From: Candidatus Ornithobacterium hominis
GTDB lineage: Bacteria > Bacteroidota > Bacteroidia > Flavobacteriales > Weeksellaceae
DNA: 64,000 bases
Assembly (NCBI RefSeq): GCF_951229915.1
Contig: NZ_OX579588.1
Location: 1,517,001-1,581,000 of the forward strand
Reading direction: 5' to 3'
The first letter of the stretch is position 1. Each line of letters starts with the position of its first letter. Of the stretch, positions 26,265 to 36,155 are shown in pieces. The translations under genes and the position numbers were made by a program. The notes under the pieces were generated by a model that did no database searches, was not told the DNA's origin, and saw only the letters and a program-made list of their open reading frames with translations.

Positions 26265-27431
26265 ATGAAAATTTTTGAAAATACTAAAATTGCTTTTCAG
26301 AGTAAGAATAATTACGAATTGAGACGTGCCCATCTTTTGTTTGAAGCGGTAAATATACCTGCTTTGGTTAATTTCAGCGAATGGGTTCTACCCTTTGCTA
26401 AGCATATCCCAGGGGTGAAGACTTTAATCAAGAAAAGTATTTTCGCACATTTCTGCGGCGGCGAAACACGAAAGGAATCACTGGAAACAGTAGAAAAACT
26501 TCATGAAAAAAAGATAGGTAGTATTTTAGATTATTCCATCGAGGGAAAGGAAGAAGAAAGTGCGTATGATAATTGTTTTCAAGAAATTAATGAAATTATT
26601 TTTCTTGCAAAAGACAATCCTGCTATTCCTTTTGTAGTTTTCAAACCGACGGGCTATGGGAGTATTCACGTTTATGAAAAAGTTGGTTTGAAAGAAAAAT
26701 TAACTGAAAAAGAACAAATCGCTTGGGAAAACATTCAAAAAAGATACTTCGAAACCTGCAAAAATGCGTATGAAAATGATGTTTTATTAATGATTGACGC
26801 TGAAGAAAGCTGGATGCAAGATGCGGTAGACGAGCTGGTGACAGAGATGATGAAAATCTTTAACCGAGAGAGGTGCATCATCATCAACACACTACAAATG
26901 TACCGCCATGACCGTTTGGAGTTTTTGAAAAATCAATACGAAGAAGCTGAGAGAGAGAATTACTTTTTAGGCTATAAAGTCGTACGTGGTGCCTATATGG
27001 AAAAAGAACGTGAACGTGCGCTAGAGAAAGGTTATCCTTCCCCTATACAGCCAGATAAACAATCGACTGACAATGACTACAACGCTGCAATAGATTTCAT
27101 TTTTCATCACCAAGATAGGATTTTGCTCTTCGCTGGTACGCACAACGAGCTAAGCTGCTTCCAACTAAAAGAAAAATTAGAGAAATCTGAAAATCCAAAA
27201 ACGCAACAAGTTTGGTTTGGGCAACTTTTGGGAATGAGTGATAACATTAGCTACGTATTGGCTGATTTGAATTTTCATGTAGCTAAATATGTTCCGTACG
27301 GGCCAGTAAATGATGTGCTGCCTTACTTGATTCGGCGAGCTAAAGAAAATACTTCGGTTGCGGGGCAATCAGGCAGAGAATTAATACTGATAGAAAAGGA
27401 ATTGAAGAGAAGAAAACAGGAAAACCCCTAG
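26265..27431 (+). CDS. Proline dehydrogenase (PRODH domain only)
   Basis: FAD enzyme oxidising proline to pyrroline-5-carboxylate. 388 residues, a single PRODH domain as in monofunctional forms, without the P5C dehydrogenase and DNA-binding parts of PutA. Supporting segments are VFKPTGYGS (early strand), LLMIDAEESW (metal-free barrel strand with conserved acidic residues), VRGAYMEKERERA and GTHNELS, with the C-terminal RRAKENTSVAGQ. The ATG at 26265 is chosen because earlier ATGs (26252-26258) are in another frame and stop within about 25 bases. Confidence 0.9.
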   Translation: MKIFENTKIAFQSKNNYELRRAHLLFEAVNIPALVNFSEWVLPFAKHIPGVKTLIKKSIFAHFCGGETRKESLETVEKLHEKKIGSILDYSIEGKEEESAYDNCFQEINEIIFLAKDNPAIPFVVFKPTGYGSIHVYEKVGLKEKLTEKEQIAWENIQKRYFETCKNAYENDVLLMIDAEESWMQDAVDELVTEMMKIFNRERCIIINTLQMYRHDRLEFLKNQYEEAERENYFLGYKVVRGAYMEKERERALEKGYPSPIQPDKQSTDNDYNAAIDFIFHHQDRILLFAGTHNELSCFQLKEKLEKSENPKTQQVWFGQLLGMSDNISYVLADLNFHVAKYVPYGPVNDVLPYLIRRAKENTSVAGQSGRELILIEKELKRRKQENP

Positions 27432-27520
27432 AGAATTTCAGTTAAAGTTATAGTTTTTACAAAAATTCGCGATCTCTCAATAAGTTTATGCTCTAAAGAA
27501 ACTTAAACAGGTTAAAAAAT

Positions 27521-27554
27521 AAATCCCGTTTAAATAAATACATTACGGGTATTT
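27521..27554. terminator. Weak hairpin between convergent genes
   Basis: AAATCCCGT (27521-27529) pairs with ACGGGTATTT (27545-27554) with one bulge and a 15-base loop. It is the only terminator candidate between the proline dehydrogenase gene and priA. Confidence 0.4.
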
Positions 27555-27567
27555 CAAAAAAATAATA

Positions 27568-30021
27568 TCAATATGGGTCTACATCAAAGTCAATTTTTAC
27601 TGAACGAAAGGCTTTGATTTGCATCAATTGCTGATAAGCTTCATTCAGCAGAAGTTTCACCTTTTTGGGCGACTGCTGATTGTGGATTTTTAGTAAGATA
27701 TGGAATCTGTATTCATTATTGAGGCGCGAAATGTATGGTGCTTCCGGCCCAAGTAAACATTGGGAGCTAAATTTACCCTGCAGCATTTGTTTAAAATAAT
27801 GTGCTGCTTTTTGCACTTTTTCTTCTTTTTTGTGCCGAAATCGAATTTCGATCAAGCGTACAAATGGAGGGTAAAGAAAATTTTGACGCTCGGCTAAAAT
27901 TTGCTCAGCCATAGCATTATAATCCATTTCCGTAGCCATTTTCAAAATAGGATGATGAGCCTCAAAAGCTTGAATTTGTACTAAACCTCGCTGATTTCTT
28001 CGCCCTGCACGGCCTGCTACTTGAACAATTCTTTGGAAAGCTCTTTCGTGTGCACGAAAGTCAGGGAAATTCAATAAATTATCGGCTCGGATTATTCCAA
28101 CTAAATTCACATATTCGAAATCTAAACCTTTGCTCACCATTTGCGTGCCAATCAGCAAATTAATTTCTTTTCGCTCAAATGCCTCAATCAACTTCTCGTA
28201 GGCAAACTTTTTACGCATACTATCTACATCCATACGAGCAATCTTCTGCTCAGGGAAAATGCTTAAAGCTTCCTTTTCAATTTGTTCTGTCCCCACGCCT
28301 TTCGTTTCCAATTCCACACTTTTGCATTGGTAGCAATGTTGGGGTTTAGCTTGTTTATGCCCACAGTAGTGACATTTCAATTCCAGCGAAATATTGTGTA
28401 ACGTCAGAGCCACATCACAATTGGGGCAATAGGGAGTAAAACCACAACTAAGACATTCAATGACTGGAGCATAGCCACGGCGGTTCTGAAAAAGGATTAC
28501 CTGTTTATCTGCTTCAAAACTATTTTTCATGGCAAGAATCAAAGCTTTAGAAAACTGCCCCGTCATTTCTTTTCGGTGAAAAGCTTTGCGTAAATCAATA
28601 ATTTCCATTTTAGGTGGCTGCACGTTTCCAAACCTTACATTTAAGGAAACGTAACCGATTTTCCCCTGCTTGGCGGCATGATAAACCTCTAGGCTTGGTG
28701 TTGCAGAACCCAAAAGTAAATTTGCTTTGTTCTTAGAGGCCAAAACACGAGCAACGTCACGAGCGTGATAAAATGGTGTTATATCCTTTTGTTTTAGTGC
28801 AGATTCGTGCTCTTCATCTACGATAATAAGCCCTAAATGCTGAAGAGGCAAAAAAAGTGCTGAGCGAGGCCCAATGATTATTTTATATTTATTTTCTAAG
28901 GTTTCATTCCAAATTTCAACTCGCTGATTTTGATTCATTTTAGAATGATATACCCCGACTAATTCACCGAATTTCTTTTGAATCCGCTGTGTGAGTTGTG
29001 TTGTCAAACCAATTTCAGGTAATAGGAAAAGGGTTGTTTGATTTTTCTGGAGCATTTGCTCGATGAGCTTAAAGTAAATTTCAGTTTTGCCCGATGAAGT
29101 TACGCCGTGAAGTAAAACGGTGTCAAAATTTTTAAAGCCTTTTAAAATTCCATCAAAAGCCTGCTGTTGCTCGGGTGAAAGCTTCTCAATGCTTTCAATA
29201 TTTTCTTCATAAAGTTGATTTCGCCGCGTTTGGTCTTCAAAGATGGAGATAAGTCCTTTTTTCTCCATACTGCGCAGTGTGGCATGACTTCCCCCATAAT
29301 CTTTGATGAAATTGGCCGCTTTCACAGGATTTTTTTCACTAGCTTTCAGCTGTATGAGTTGCAAGAAAAGCTCCCGTTGCTTGGGCGATCTGTCGAGCAA
29401 TTCAAAAGCTTCTTTAGAATCTTCACTGTTTAAATCAATATTTATCTTAATATAATTTTCAATTTTGGGCGTATACTTTTCAATTAATTTTTCATCCAAG
29501 CGAACTTGCCGAGCATCTAGGAGCTCCTTGAGTACTTTTAATACATTTTTTTGATGAATTAATTTTGATACCTCATCTACAGAAACAATATTTTTATTTT
29601 TTAAGGCTTGTAAAATTTCTTGCGCTTCGGCACTTAATTCCGCATCCTCGAGCAATTCATTTTCAATCCAACGAATGTACGTATCGCTTTCTAGCTTCAA
29701 AGCCGTGGGGTACACATTTTTATACACTTCGCCCAGTGAACACATATAGTAACTTGCCATCCATTCCCAAAGCTCAATCTGTTGAGGCAGAAGGCTCGGC
29801 GTATCTTCTAAAATGGCATCGATGGGTTTTGTTTTGTAAGTTTCTGGCTCGTTGGTGTGGAAGGAATGAATAATCCCTGTGTAAATTTTTCGCTGCCCAA
29901 AGGGTACGGAAACGCGTTGCCCAATCTGTAGGTAGTCTTGCCAATCGCTGGGGATTCTGTATGTGAAAGTCCCTGGCAAGGGTAAGGGGAGAATGATTTC
30001 GGCAAAAAGTTTTGGTTGCAT
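27568..30021 (-). CDS. priA: Primosomal protein N' (replication restart helicase PriA)
   Basis: Reloads the replisome at stalled forks. 817 residues with an N-terminal DNA-binding domain, the helicase Walker A VTSSGKTE, a DEEH box (VDEEHESALKQ), and the PriA cysteine cluster between helicase lobes (CLSCGFTPYCPNC and later CHYCG and CYQC) that binds two zinc ions. C-terminal lobe motif QVAGRAGRRNQRG is intact. Full length. It stands alone, convergent with the proline dehydrogenase gene. Two AAGSCTT cores lie inside it (29135 and 29603), both encoding a K-A/G-F/L-K-N-type peptide. Confidence 0.95.
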   Translation of the reverse strand: MQPKLFAEIILPLPLPGTFTYRIPSDWQDYLQIGQRVSVPFGQRKIYTGIIHSFHTNEPETYKTKPIDAILEDTPSLLPQQIELWEWMASYYMCSLGEVYKNVYPTALKLESDTYIRWIENELLEDAELSAEAQEILQALKNKNIVSVDEVSKLIHQKNVLKVLKELLDARQVRLDEKLIEKYTPKIENYIKINIDLNSEDSKEAFELLDRSPKQRELFLQLIQLKASEKNPVKAANFIKDYGGSHATLRSMEKKGLISIFEDQTRRNQLYEENIESIEKLSPEQQQAFDGILKGFKNFDTVLLHGVTSSGKTEIYFKLIEQMLQKNQTTLFLLPEIGLTTQLTQRIQKKFGELVGVYHSKMNQNQRVEIWNETLENKYKIIIGPRSALFLPLQHLGLIIVDEEHESALKQKDITPFYHARDVARVLASKNKANLLLGSATPSLEVYHAAKQGKIGYVSLNVRFGNVQPPKMEIIDLRKAFHRKEMTGQFSKALILAMKNSFEADKQVILFQNRRGYAPVIECLSCGFTPYCPNCDVALTLHNISLELKCHYCGHKQAKPQHCYQCKSVELETKGVGTEQIEKEALSIFPEQKIARMDVDSMRKKFAYEKLIEAFERKEINLLIGTQMVSKGLDFEYVNLVGIIRADNLLNFPDFRAHERAFQRIVQVAGRAGRRNQRGLVQIQAFEAHHPILKMATEMDYNAMAEQILAERQNFLYPPFVRLIEIRFRHKKEEKVQKAAHYFKQMLQGKFSSQCLLGPEAPYISRLNNEYRFHILLKIHNQQSPKKVKLLLNEAYQQLMQIKAFRSVKIDFDVDPY

Positions 30022-30039
30022 AGCGATGAATGGTTGAAA

Positions 30040-30060
30040 TTTTTTAAGCCTTAGAAAATT
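30040..30060. repeat. AAGCCTT element upstream of priA
   Basis: Core at 30047-30053, 26 bases before the priA start codon (minus strand), so it would fall in the 5' untranslated leader or promoter. A -7-like box (CAAATTTA, 30096-30103, minus strand) lies further upstream. Confidence 0.5.
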
Positions 30061-30259
30061 TTGTTCAAAAAAAATCTGTTTTTTAAAGTTTTAAACAAAT
30101 TTACCAAATAATAACGACTATTAATTGAAATCTATAAAGGTTAAAATGAAACATCTTTCTGGCGTTAAGCTATCGTGTTTAGACGTGATTTATGTTCTAT
30201 TTGAGTAATCCCTTTGGCATGTATTTTGTTTTTTTTGGAAGAGAAAATAGATTAAACCT

Positions 30260-30706
30260 ATGATATTGAATAAAATAACACCCATCGCTTTGACATTAAT
30301 GATGACCAGCTGTACGGTTACACCTTTAGCAAATAATTCTAATGAGAATGATGATCAACGCATTGTGGTGTCTACAGATAAAAGTGAATGGAATGGGAGC
30401 TTTAAAAATGATTTAGAAAAGGCTTTGAAAAATAAACTGGGTTTATTGAATGAAAAAACGAATGTAAATAACTTTACACACATGACTACTGAACGCAAAA
30501 GTGTGGATGGTGAAGCATGGGTTTTCATGAATTTCTATACCCAAGATGATAAGATGTATCGTACCAGGATTGAAGCCAATAAAATAAAAAATGATGAAAT
30601 CCTAAAGCTTCAGAACTTGAAGTCAGCAACTTTGATTGGAGTTATCCCGATAAAAAATCGTACGAATGAATATTTTTTTCAAGCTTTTGAAAATTTGAAA
30701 TTTTAA
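30260..30706 (+). CDS. Small lipoprotein of unknown function
   Basis: 148 residues with a lipoprotein signal peptide (lipobox LMMTSC, C18). The mature part is polar and lysine/asparagine-rich with no motif I recognise. It is a single-gene unit between priA (divergent) and gltA (convergent), ending before a strong bidirectional terminator at 30833. One AAGGCTT core (30419) encodes EKALKNK. Confidence 0.65.
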   Translation: MILNKITPIALTLMMTSCTVTPLANNSNENDDQRIVVSTDKSEWNGSFKNDLEKALKNKLGLLNEKTNVNNFTHMTTERKSVDGEAWVFMNFYTQDDKMYRTRIEANKIKNDEILKLQNLKSATLIGVIPIKNRTNEYFFQAFENLKF

Positions 30707-30832
30707 TAATGAGTACTCGTAATCATCAAACTCTGGTTACTGCATCACTTTATTACTTTCTTTTATACCGTCAATCTCAATTACCTTTTACCGATTATTA
30801 AAAACTTATCTCAAAATTTTTTAAGGCTAAAA

Positions 30833-30868
30833 AAAAATTTCACTTCAATTTCTTGAAGTGAAATTTTT
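30833..30868. terminator. Strong bidirectional terminator
   Basis: Perfect 16-bp stem (30833-30848 with 30853-30868), 4-base loop TTTC, A-rich left and T-rich right flanks. It serves the lipoprotein gene on the plus strand and gltA on the minus strand. A degenerate copy of the dispersed element (AAGGCTA) precedes it at about 30823. Confidence 0.9.
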
Positions 30869-30886
30869 GTTCTTATTATCAAAAAT

Positions 30887-32170
30887 TTATCTTTCACTCA
30901 TTGGGAGGTAATCACGTGTAGTGGCTCCAGTATAGATTTGCCTTGGGCGTCCAATTGGCTGATCGGTCTGACGCATTTCTTTCCATTGAGCAATCCAGCC
31001 TGGTAATCTGCCTAGAGCAAACATTACAGTGAACATTTCTTTTGGTATCCCCAAAGCTCTATAAATAATACCAGAATAGAAATCAACATTAGGGTATAAT
31101 TTTCTTTCAATAAAATACTCATCTTTCAATGCTACTTCTTCCAAGCCTAGTGCTATATCTAAAACTTCATCATCTATTCCTAATTGTTCTAAAACGTCAT
31201 CTGCTGCTTTTTTGATGATTTTAGCACGAGGATCCATATTTTTATAAACACGGTGACCAAAGCCCATTAATCTAAATTCATCATCTTTATCCTTCGCTTT
31301 ATCAACCCATTTTTGGAGACGACCGCCCCCTGTTTTTATGGTCTCAAGCATTTCAATAACGGCCTGATTTGCACCACCGTGGCGAGCTCCCCATAAAGCA
31401 CTAATTCCTGCAGAAATTGAAGTGAATAAACCTGCATGAGATGAGCCTACTAACCTAACGGTCGATGCAGAACAATTTTGCTCATGGTCTGCATGTAAGA
31501 TTAAAAGTTTATCAATCGCATCTACAATCACTGGATTGACTTTAAAATCTTTTTTCTGATTGGAGAACATCAGTTGACAAAAATTCTCTACATAGCCTAA
31601 ACTTGGGTCACTTTCTGATATTGGCAACTCTTTACTTAATCTATAGGTCCAAGCTGAGAGAATAGGGAATTTTGCTAATAATCTTGTTACTGCATGAAAC
31701 ATGTCTGCAGCATGTGCCACGTCAACTACCTTCGGATTGAATGCAGTGAGAGAGCCCGTTAAAGAAGCTAGAACCCCCATGGGGTGGGCAGTACTGGGGA
31801 ATCCATTTAAAATTTTCCTAACTCTATCATTTACAAAGCTATAATCTTTTAAACTTGCTTTGAATTTTTCTAATTCTACCTCTGTTGGCAACTCGCCGTA
31901 TAATAATAGATATTGTACTTCTACAAAACTTGACTTCTCAGCCAATTGTTCTATAGGATAGCCTCTATACATAAGCTTTCCTTGCTCTCCATCTAGATAA
32001 GTGATTTTGCTTAAAGTACTTCCAGTATTTTTATAGCCTGGGTCTAAGGTTATTAAACCACTATCCAAACGCAAGGAAGAAATATCAATCCCTTTATCTC
32101 CCATCGTACCTTCGATAACAGGGTATTCATATTCTTTCCCTTGATAAATTATTTTAACTGTTTCTGACAT
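30887..32170 (-). CDS. gltA: Citrate synthase
   Basis: Condenses acetyl-CoA and oxaloacetate to citrate at the entry of the TCA cycle. 427 residues, the hexameric/type II size. Motifs: LHADHEQNCSAS with a catalytic histidine, GPARHGG-like SALWGARHGGANQ, MGFGHRVYKNMDPRA, and an aspartate near the C-terminus. Separated by 59 bases from the upstream enolase gene on the same strand; they may be co-transcribed. Confidence 0.96.
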   Translation of the reverse strand: MSETVKIIYQGKEYEYPVIEGTMGDKGIDISSLRLDSGLITLDPGYKNTGSTLSKITYLDGEQGKLMYRGYPIEQLAEKSSFVEVQYLLLYGELPTEVELEKFKASLKDYSFVNDRVRKILNGFPSTAHPMGVLASLTGSLTAFNPKVVDVAHAADMFHAVTRLLAKFPILSAWTYRLSKELPISESDPSLGYVENFCQLMFSNQKKDFKVNPVIVDAIDKLLILHADHEQNCSASTVRLVGSSHAGLFTSISAGISALWGARHGGANQAVIEMLETIKTGGGRLQKWVDKAKDKDDEFRLMGFGHRVYKNMDPRAKIIKKAADDVLEQLGIDDEVLDIALGLEEVALKDEYFIERKLYPNVDFYSGIIYRALGIPKEMFTVMFALGRLPGWIAQWKEMRQTDQPIGRPRQIYTGATTRDYLPMSER

Positions 32171-32229
32171 AAATTTAAAATTGATTTTTTATAACCTCCT
32201 AAAGGTATAAAAATTAATCATTTTGAAAA

Positions 32230-33522
32230 CTATGCTTTTATTTTAAAAGCTGAAATTCCTGGGAATTTTGCCATTCCGCCTAGCATTTCTTCAATTCTCA
32301 ACAATTGATTGTATTTTGCCATACGATCTGAGCGAGAAGCTGAGCCAGTTTTTATTTGTCCTGTATTCAAAGCCACTGCTAGATCTGCAATGGTAGAATC
32401 CTCTGTTTCGCCAGACCTGTGTGACATAACAGCGGTATAGCCAGCATTTTTAGCCATTTCCACAGCATCTATTGTTTCAGTTAAAGTTCCAATTTGATTT
32501 ACTTTGATTAAGATTGAGTTCCCAACATTTTGTTCTATACCTTTTGATAGTCTCTCTACGTTAGTCACAAATAAATCATCACCAACCAATTGGACTTTAT
32601 CACCAATTTTTTCAGTCAATAATTTCCATCCATTCCAATCATTTTCATCCATTCCATCTTCAATTGAAATAATAGGATATTTCTCACAAAGCTCAGCTAG
32701 ATATTCCACCTGCTCTTCTGATGTACGGATAGCCGCATTCTCCCCTTCAAACAATTGATAATTGTACTTTCCATCTTTATAAAACTCTGAAGAAGCACAG
32801 TCTAAAGCTATTTTAATTTCTTCCCCAAAATTATATCCTGCATTTTCTACTGCTTTTTTAATAGTATCAAGAGCATCTTCAGTACCTTCAAAAGTTGGAG
32901 CAAATCCACCTTCATCACCTACTGCTGTAGACAATTTTCTCTCATGCAATACTTTTTTTAAATGATGGAAAATTTCCACCCCTTTTTTTAAGGCTTCAGA
33001 AAATGTAACCGCCTTTACTGGCATTATCATAAATTCTTGGAATGCAATAGGTGCATCTGAGTGAGAACCTCCATTGATTATATTCATCATCGGTACAGGT
33101 AATGTAGCAGCGTTAACTCCACCGACATAGCGATATAATGGAATTTCTAATTCTGCCGCTGCTGCCTTTGCTACTGCAAGAGAAACACCTAAAATGGCAT
33201 TTGCTCCTAATTTACTCTTATTTGGAGTTCCATCAAGTTCTATCATTAGATGGTCTATCCAAGTTTGCTCAAATACAGATTCACCAATAAGCTCTGGTGC
33301 TATTTTTTCATTGACATTCTCAACCGCTTGAAGAACACCTTTCCCCATAAAGTCTTTTTCGCCGTCTCTCAACTCAACAGCTTCGTGCTCACCTGTTGAA
33401 GCTCCTGAAGGAACTGCAGCGCGACCAATAATTCCATTTTCAGTAATTACATCTACTTCAATTGTAGGGTTTCCTCTCGAATCTAAAATTTGTCTTGCAT
33501 GAATTGCAGAAATAAAACTCAT
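32230..33522 (-). CDS. eno: Enolase
   Basis: Converts 2-phosphoglycerate to phosphoenolpyruvate. 430 residues, full length. Motifs: GASTGEHEAVELRDG (flexible loop), VGDEGGFAP, SIEDGMDENDW and GDDLFVTN for the magnesium ligands, and SHRSGETED near the C-terminus. A TAAATTTG box (complement of 33548-33555) is 26 bases upstream, without a good -33 box. Confidence 0.97.
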   Translation of the reverse strand: MSFISAIHARQILDSRGNPTIEVDVITENGIIGRAAVPSGASTGEHEAVELRDGEKDFMGKGVLQAVENVNEKIAPELIGESVFEQTWIDHLMIELDGTPNKSKLGANAILGVSLAVAKAAAAELEIPLYRYVGGVNAATLPVPMMNIINGGSHSDAPIAFQEFMIMPVKAVTFSEALKKGVEIFHHLKKVLHERKLSTAVGDEGGFAPTFEGTEDALDTIKKAVENAGYNFGEEIKIALDCASSEFYKDGKYNYQLFEGENAAIRTSEEQVEYLAELCEKYPIISIEDGMDENDWNGWKLLTEKIGDKVQLVGDDLFVTNVERLSKGIEQNVGNSILIKVNQIGTLTETIDAVEMAKNAGYTAVMSHRSGETEDSTIADLAVALNTGQIKTGSASRSDRMAKYNQLLRIEEMLGGMAKFPGISAFKIKA

Positions 33523-33580
33523 AATGATTATTTTTAATTATCTCCCCCAAATTTACAAAATCAAACAATTTCTAAGCGAG

Positions 33581-33617
33581 TTAAAAATAAAAAAAAAGGT
33601 GAGAAACCTCACCTTTT
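33581..33617 (-). terminator. Terminator of the ribosomal protein superoperon
   Basis: Perfect 10-bp stem (33594-33603 with 33608-33617), 4-base loop AAAC, and an A-rich left flank that gives a long T run on the minus strand. It lies 24 bases after the rplQ stop codon. Confidence 0.9.
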
Positions 33618-33640
33618 CTATATTATTTTGCTATAAAAAA

Positions 33641-34087
33641 TTATTCCTCAGAAGAATCAGATTTTTTAGTACCTCTAGATCTTCTACTTCTTCTTGTCTT
33701 CTTGGTTGAATCTTCATTCAAATACAATTCATTGTAATCAACTAATTCAATCAACGCTGTCTCGGCACCATCGCCCAAACGAAATCCTGTTTTGATTATT
33801 CTCGTATACCCCCCTGGTCTATCAGCAATTTTTGGAGCAACGGAACGGAACAATTCGCTTAAAGCTTCTTTCTGTTGTAAATATTTGAAAACAATACGTC
33901 TTGAATGAGTTGTATCATTTTTTGCTTTAGTAAGCAAAGGTTCTACATAACGCTGAAGAGCTTTAGCTTTAGCTACCGTCGTATTAATTCTTTTATGCTC
34001 AATTAGACTACAAGCCATATTAGATAACATAGCATCTCTGTGTCCTTTTTTTCTACTTAAATGATTTATTTTTTTACCGTGTCTCAT
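33641..34087 (-). CDS. rplQ: 50S ribosomal protein L17
   Basis: 148 residues: the L17 domain begins MRHGKKINHLSRKKGHRDAM and is followed by a basic, serine/arginine-rich C-terminal tail longer than in E. coli, as in other Bacteroidota. Last gene of the superoperon, 4 bases after rpoA and just before the terminator. Confidence 0.97.
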   Translation of the reverse strand: MRHGKKINHLSRKKGHRDAMLSNMACSLIEHKRINTTVAKAKALQRYVEPLLTKAKNDTTHSRRIVFKYLQQKEALSELFRSVAPKIADRPGGYTRIIKTGFRLGDGAETALIELVDYNELYLNEDSTKKTRRSRRSRGTKKSDSSEE

Positions 34088-34091
34088 TTTT

Positions 34092-35090
34092 CTAATCTAA
34101 ATCCAATTTATACTTGCTAACATCCATTCCGAAAGAAAGATCTTTTCTATCAACCAATTCTTCTAATTCTGTCAAAGATTTTTTTCCAAAATTTCTAAAT
34201 TTCATCAAATCTGCTTTAGAATAACTTACTAGCTCTCCTAACGTATCTACTTCTGCTGCCTTTAGACAATTAAGCGCTCTCACAGACAAATCTAAATCCA
34301 CCAGTTTAGTTTTCAATAACTGGCGCATATGAAGAGCTTCCTCATCATAAGCTTCTGTAGCTGAAACCTCTTCAGTCTCCAATGTGATTCTCTCATCACT
34401 AAATAACATAAAATGATGAATTAATATTTTAGCGGCTTCTGTTAATGCATCTTTAGGGCTAATAGAACCATCAGTTTCTATATCTAAAATTAATTTTTCA
34501 TAATCAGTTTTTTGTTCAACCCTATAATTTTCTATCAAATACTTAACATTTTTAATAGGGGTATAGATTGAATCAATTTTAATAGTTCCGATAGGTAAAT
34601 CTTCTACATCAAGAAGGTTCTCTTCTGCTGAAATATACCCTCTCCCTTTATTAACTGTTAGAGTGAAATTTAATTCTACATTTTTGTCCATGTGGCAAAT
34701 AACCAAATCAGGATTTAAAATTTGAAACCCAGAGATAAATTTAGATAAATCTCCTGCGGTCAATTTTGTTTTACCTGAAATGCTACAATTGATAGTTTCT
34801 TCATCGTTTTTCTCAATCTGATGTTTTAGACGAACTTTCTTTAAATTTAATATAATTTCTGTAACATCTTCAACAACACCAGCTATGGTAGAAAATTCAT
34901 GATCAACACCTTCAATTTTGATAGAGGTAAAAGCATAACCTTCTAAAGAAGACAATAAAACCCGACGCAAAGCGTTTCCGACAGTTAATCCATAGCCAGG
35001 TTCCAAAGGTCGAAATTCAAATTGACCAGACTTATCATCTGCTTCAATAAGAACGACTTTATCGGGTTTAATAAAATTTAATATAGCCAT
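34092..35090 (-). CDS. rpoA: DNA-directed RNA polymerase subunit alpha
   Basis: 332 residues with the N-terminal assembly domain (about 10-230, GNALRRVLLSSLEG) and the C-terminal DNA/activator-binding domain (about 255-320, LSVRALNCLKAAEVDTLGEL). Nucleates RNA polymerase assembly. Lies between rpsD and rplQ, the usual alpha-operon order. Confidence 0.98.
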   Translation of the reverse strand: MAILNFIKPDKVVLIEADDKSGQFEFRPLEPGYGLTVGNALRRVLLSSLEGYAFTSIKIEGVDHEFSTIAGVVEDVTEIILNLKKVRLKHQIEKNDEETINCSISGKTKLTAGDLSKFISGFQILNPDLVICHMDKNVELNFTLTVNKGRGYISAEENLLDVEDLPIGTIKIDSIYTPIKNVKYLIENYRVEQKTDYEKLILDIETDGSISPKDALTEAAKILIHHFMLFSDERITLETEEVSATEAYDEEALHMRQLLKTKLVDLDLSVRALNCLKAAEVDTLGELVSYSKADLMKFRNFGKKSLTELEELVDRKDLSFGMDVSKYKLDLD

Positions 35091-35107
35091 ATAATTATTA
35101 TTATAAG

Positions 35108-35710
35108 TTATTTTGAATAAAGCTCAACAATAAGTTGCTCTTTAATATCTTCTGGAATTTGAATCCTTTCAGGAACAGTTTGATAAGTTCCTTCTTTCAC
35201 TTCATCATTCCACAATAACCACTCATATTCTTTTCTTTGTTTTATTGAATCTTCAATTACAGATAGTGTTTTAGATTTTTGACGAACACCTACTACATCT
35301 CCAGGCTTCAATCTATAAGAAGGAATATTTACAATTTCTCCGTTTACTGTAATATGTTTATGAGAAACTAGTTGTCTTGCTCCTGCACGAGTAGGGCTCA
35401 CTCCTAATCTGTAAACTACATTATCTAAACGTGATTCACACAATTGAAGTAACACTTCACCTGTAATTCCTTTAGATTTAGCAGCTTCTTTAAACATATT
35501 AGAAAACTGTCTTTCTAATATACCATATGTAAATTTAGCCTTTTGCTTTTCTGCTAACTGTATAGCATATTCAGATTTTTTACCTCTTCTTCTATTGGGA
35601 CCGTGTTGTCCTGGAGGATATTTTTTCTTTTCGAAAGATTTATCATCACCAAAAATAGGTTGTCCAAACTTTCTAGCGATTTTTGTTTTTGGTCCTGTAT
35701 ATCTAGCCAT
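35108..35710 (-). CDS. rpsD: 30S ribosomal protein S4
   Basis: 200 residues. The S4 RNA-binding domain (SRLDNVVYRLGVSPTRAGAR) is central. The N-terminus lacks the four-cysteine zinc site found in some bacteria, so this is a zinc-free form. S4 is a classical autogenous regulator of this operon section in E. coli; whether that holds here is not visible. Confidence 0.98.
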   Translation of the reverse strand: MARYTGPKTKIARKFGQPIFGDDKSFEKKKYPPGQHGPNRRRGKKSEYAIQLAEKQKAKFTYGILERQFSNMFKEAAKSKGITGEVLLQLCESRLDNVVYRLGVSPTRAGARQLVSHKHITVNGEIVNIPSYRLKPGDVVGVRQKSKTLSVIEDSIKQRKEYEWLLWNDEVKEGTYQTVPERIQIPEDIKEQLIVELYSK

Positions 35711-35726
35711 TGATTAAAATATTTTA

Positions 35727-36146
35727 TTAAACTCTACGTCTTTTTGGTGGTCTACATCCGTTATGTGGAAGAGGTGTTACATCGATAATTTCAGAAACCT
35801 CAATCCCTGCATTGTGAATAGATCTTATCGCAGATTCCCTACCTGTGCCTGGTCCTTTCACAAACACCTTTACTCTTCTTAATCCTGCATCATAAGCAAC
35901 TTGAGCACAATCTTCCGCCGCTACTTGGGCTGCATAAGGTGTATTTTTTTTAGAACCTCTGAATCCCATTTTTCCTGCAGAAGACCAAGAAATAACTTCT
36001 CCTTTACTATTAGTTAAAGAAATTATAACATTATTAAAAGAAGCTTGAACGTGAGCTTGACCATTAGCTTCAACCTTAACATTACGTTTTTTAGCTTTAG
36101 CTTTAGAGCCTTTTCCTTTTCCTTGATTTTGTTGTTTTTTAGCCAT
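35727..36146 (-). CDS. rpsK: 30S ribosomal protein S11
   Basis: 139 residues with a lysine-rich N-terminal extension followed by the S11 core (QASFNNVIISLTNSKGEVISW) and the conserved C-terminal GCRPPKRRRV. Platform protein of the 30S subunit. Confidence 0.98.
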   Translation of the reverse strand: MAKKQQNQGKGKGSKAKAKKRNVKVEANGQAHVQASFNNVIISLTNSKGEVISWSSAGKMGFRGSKKNTPYAAQVAAEDCAQVAYDAGLRRVKVFVKGPGTGRESAIRSIHNAGIEVSEIIDVTPLPHNGCRPPKRRRV

Positions 36147-36155
36147 CTTTCAATA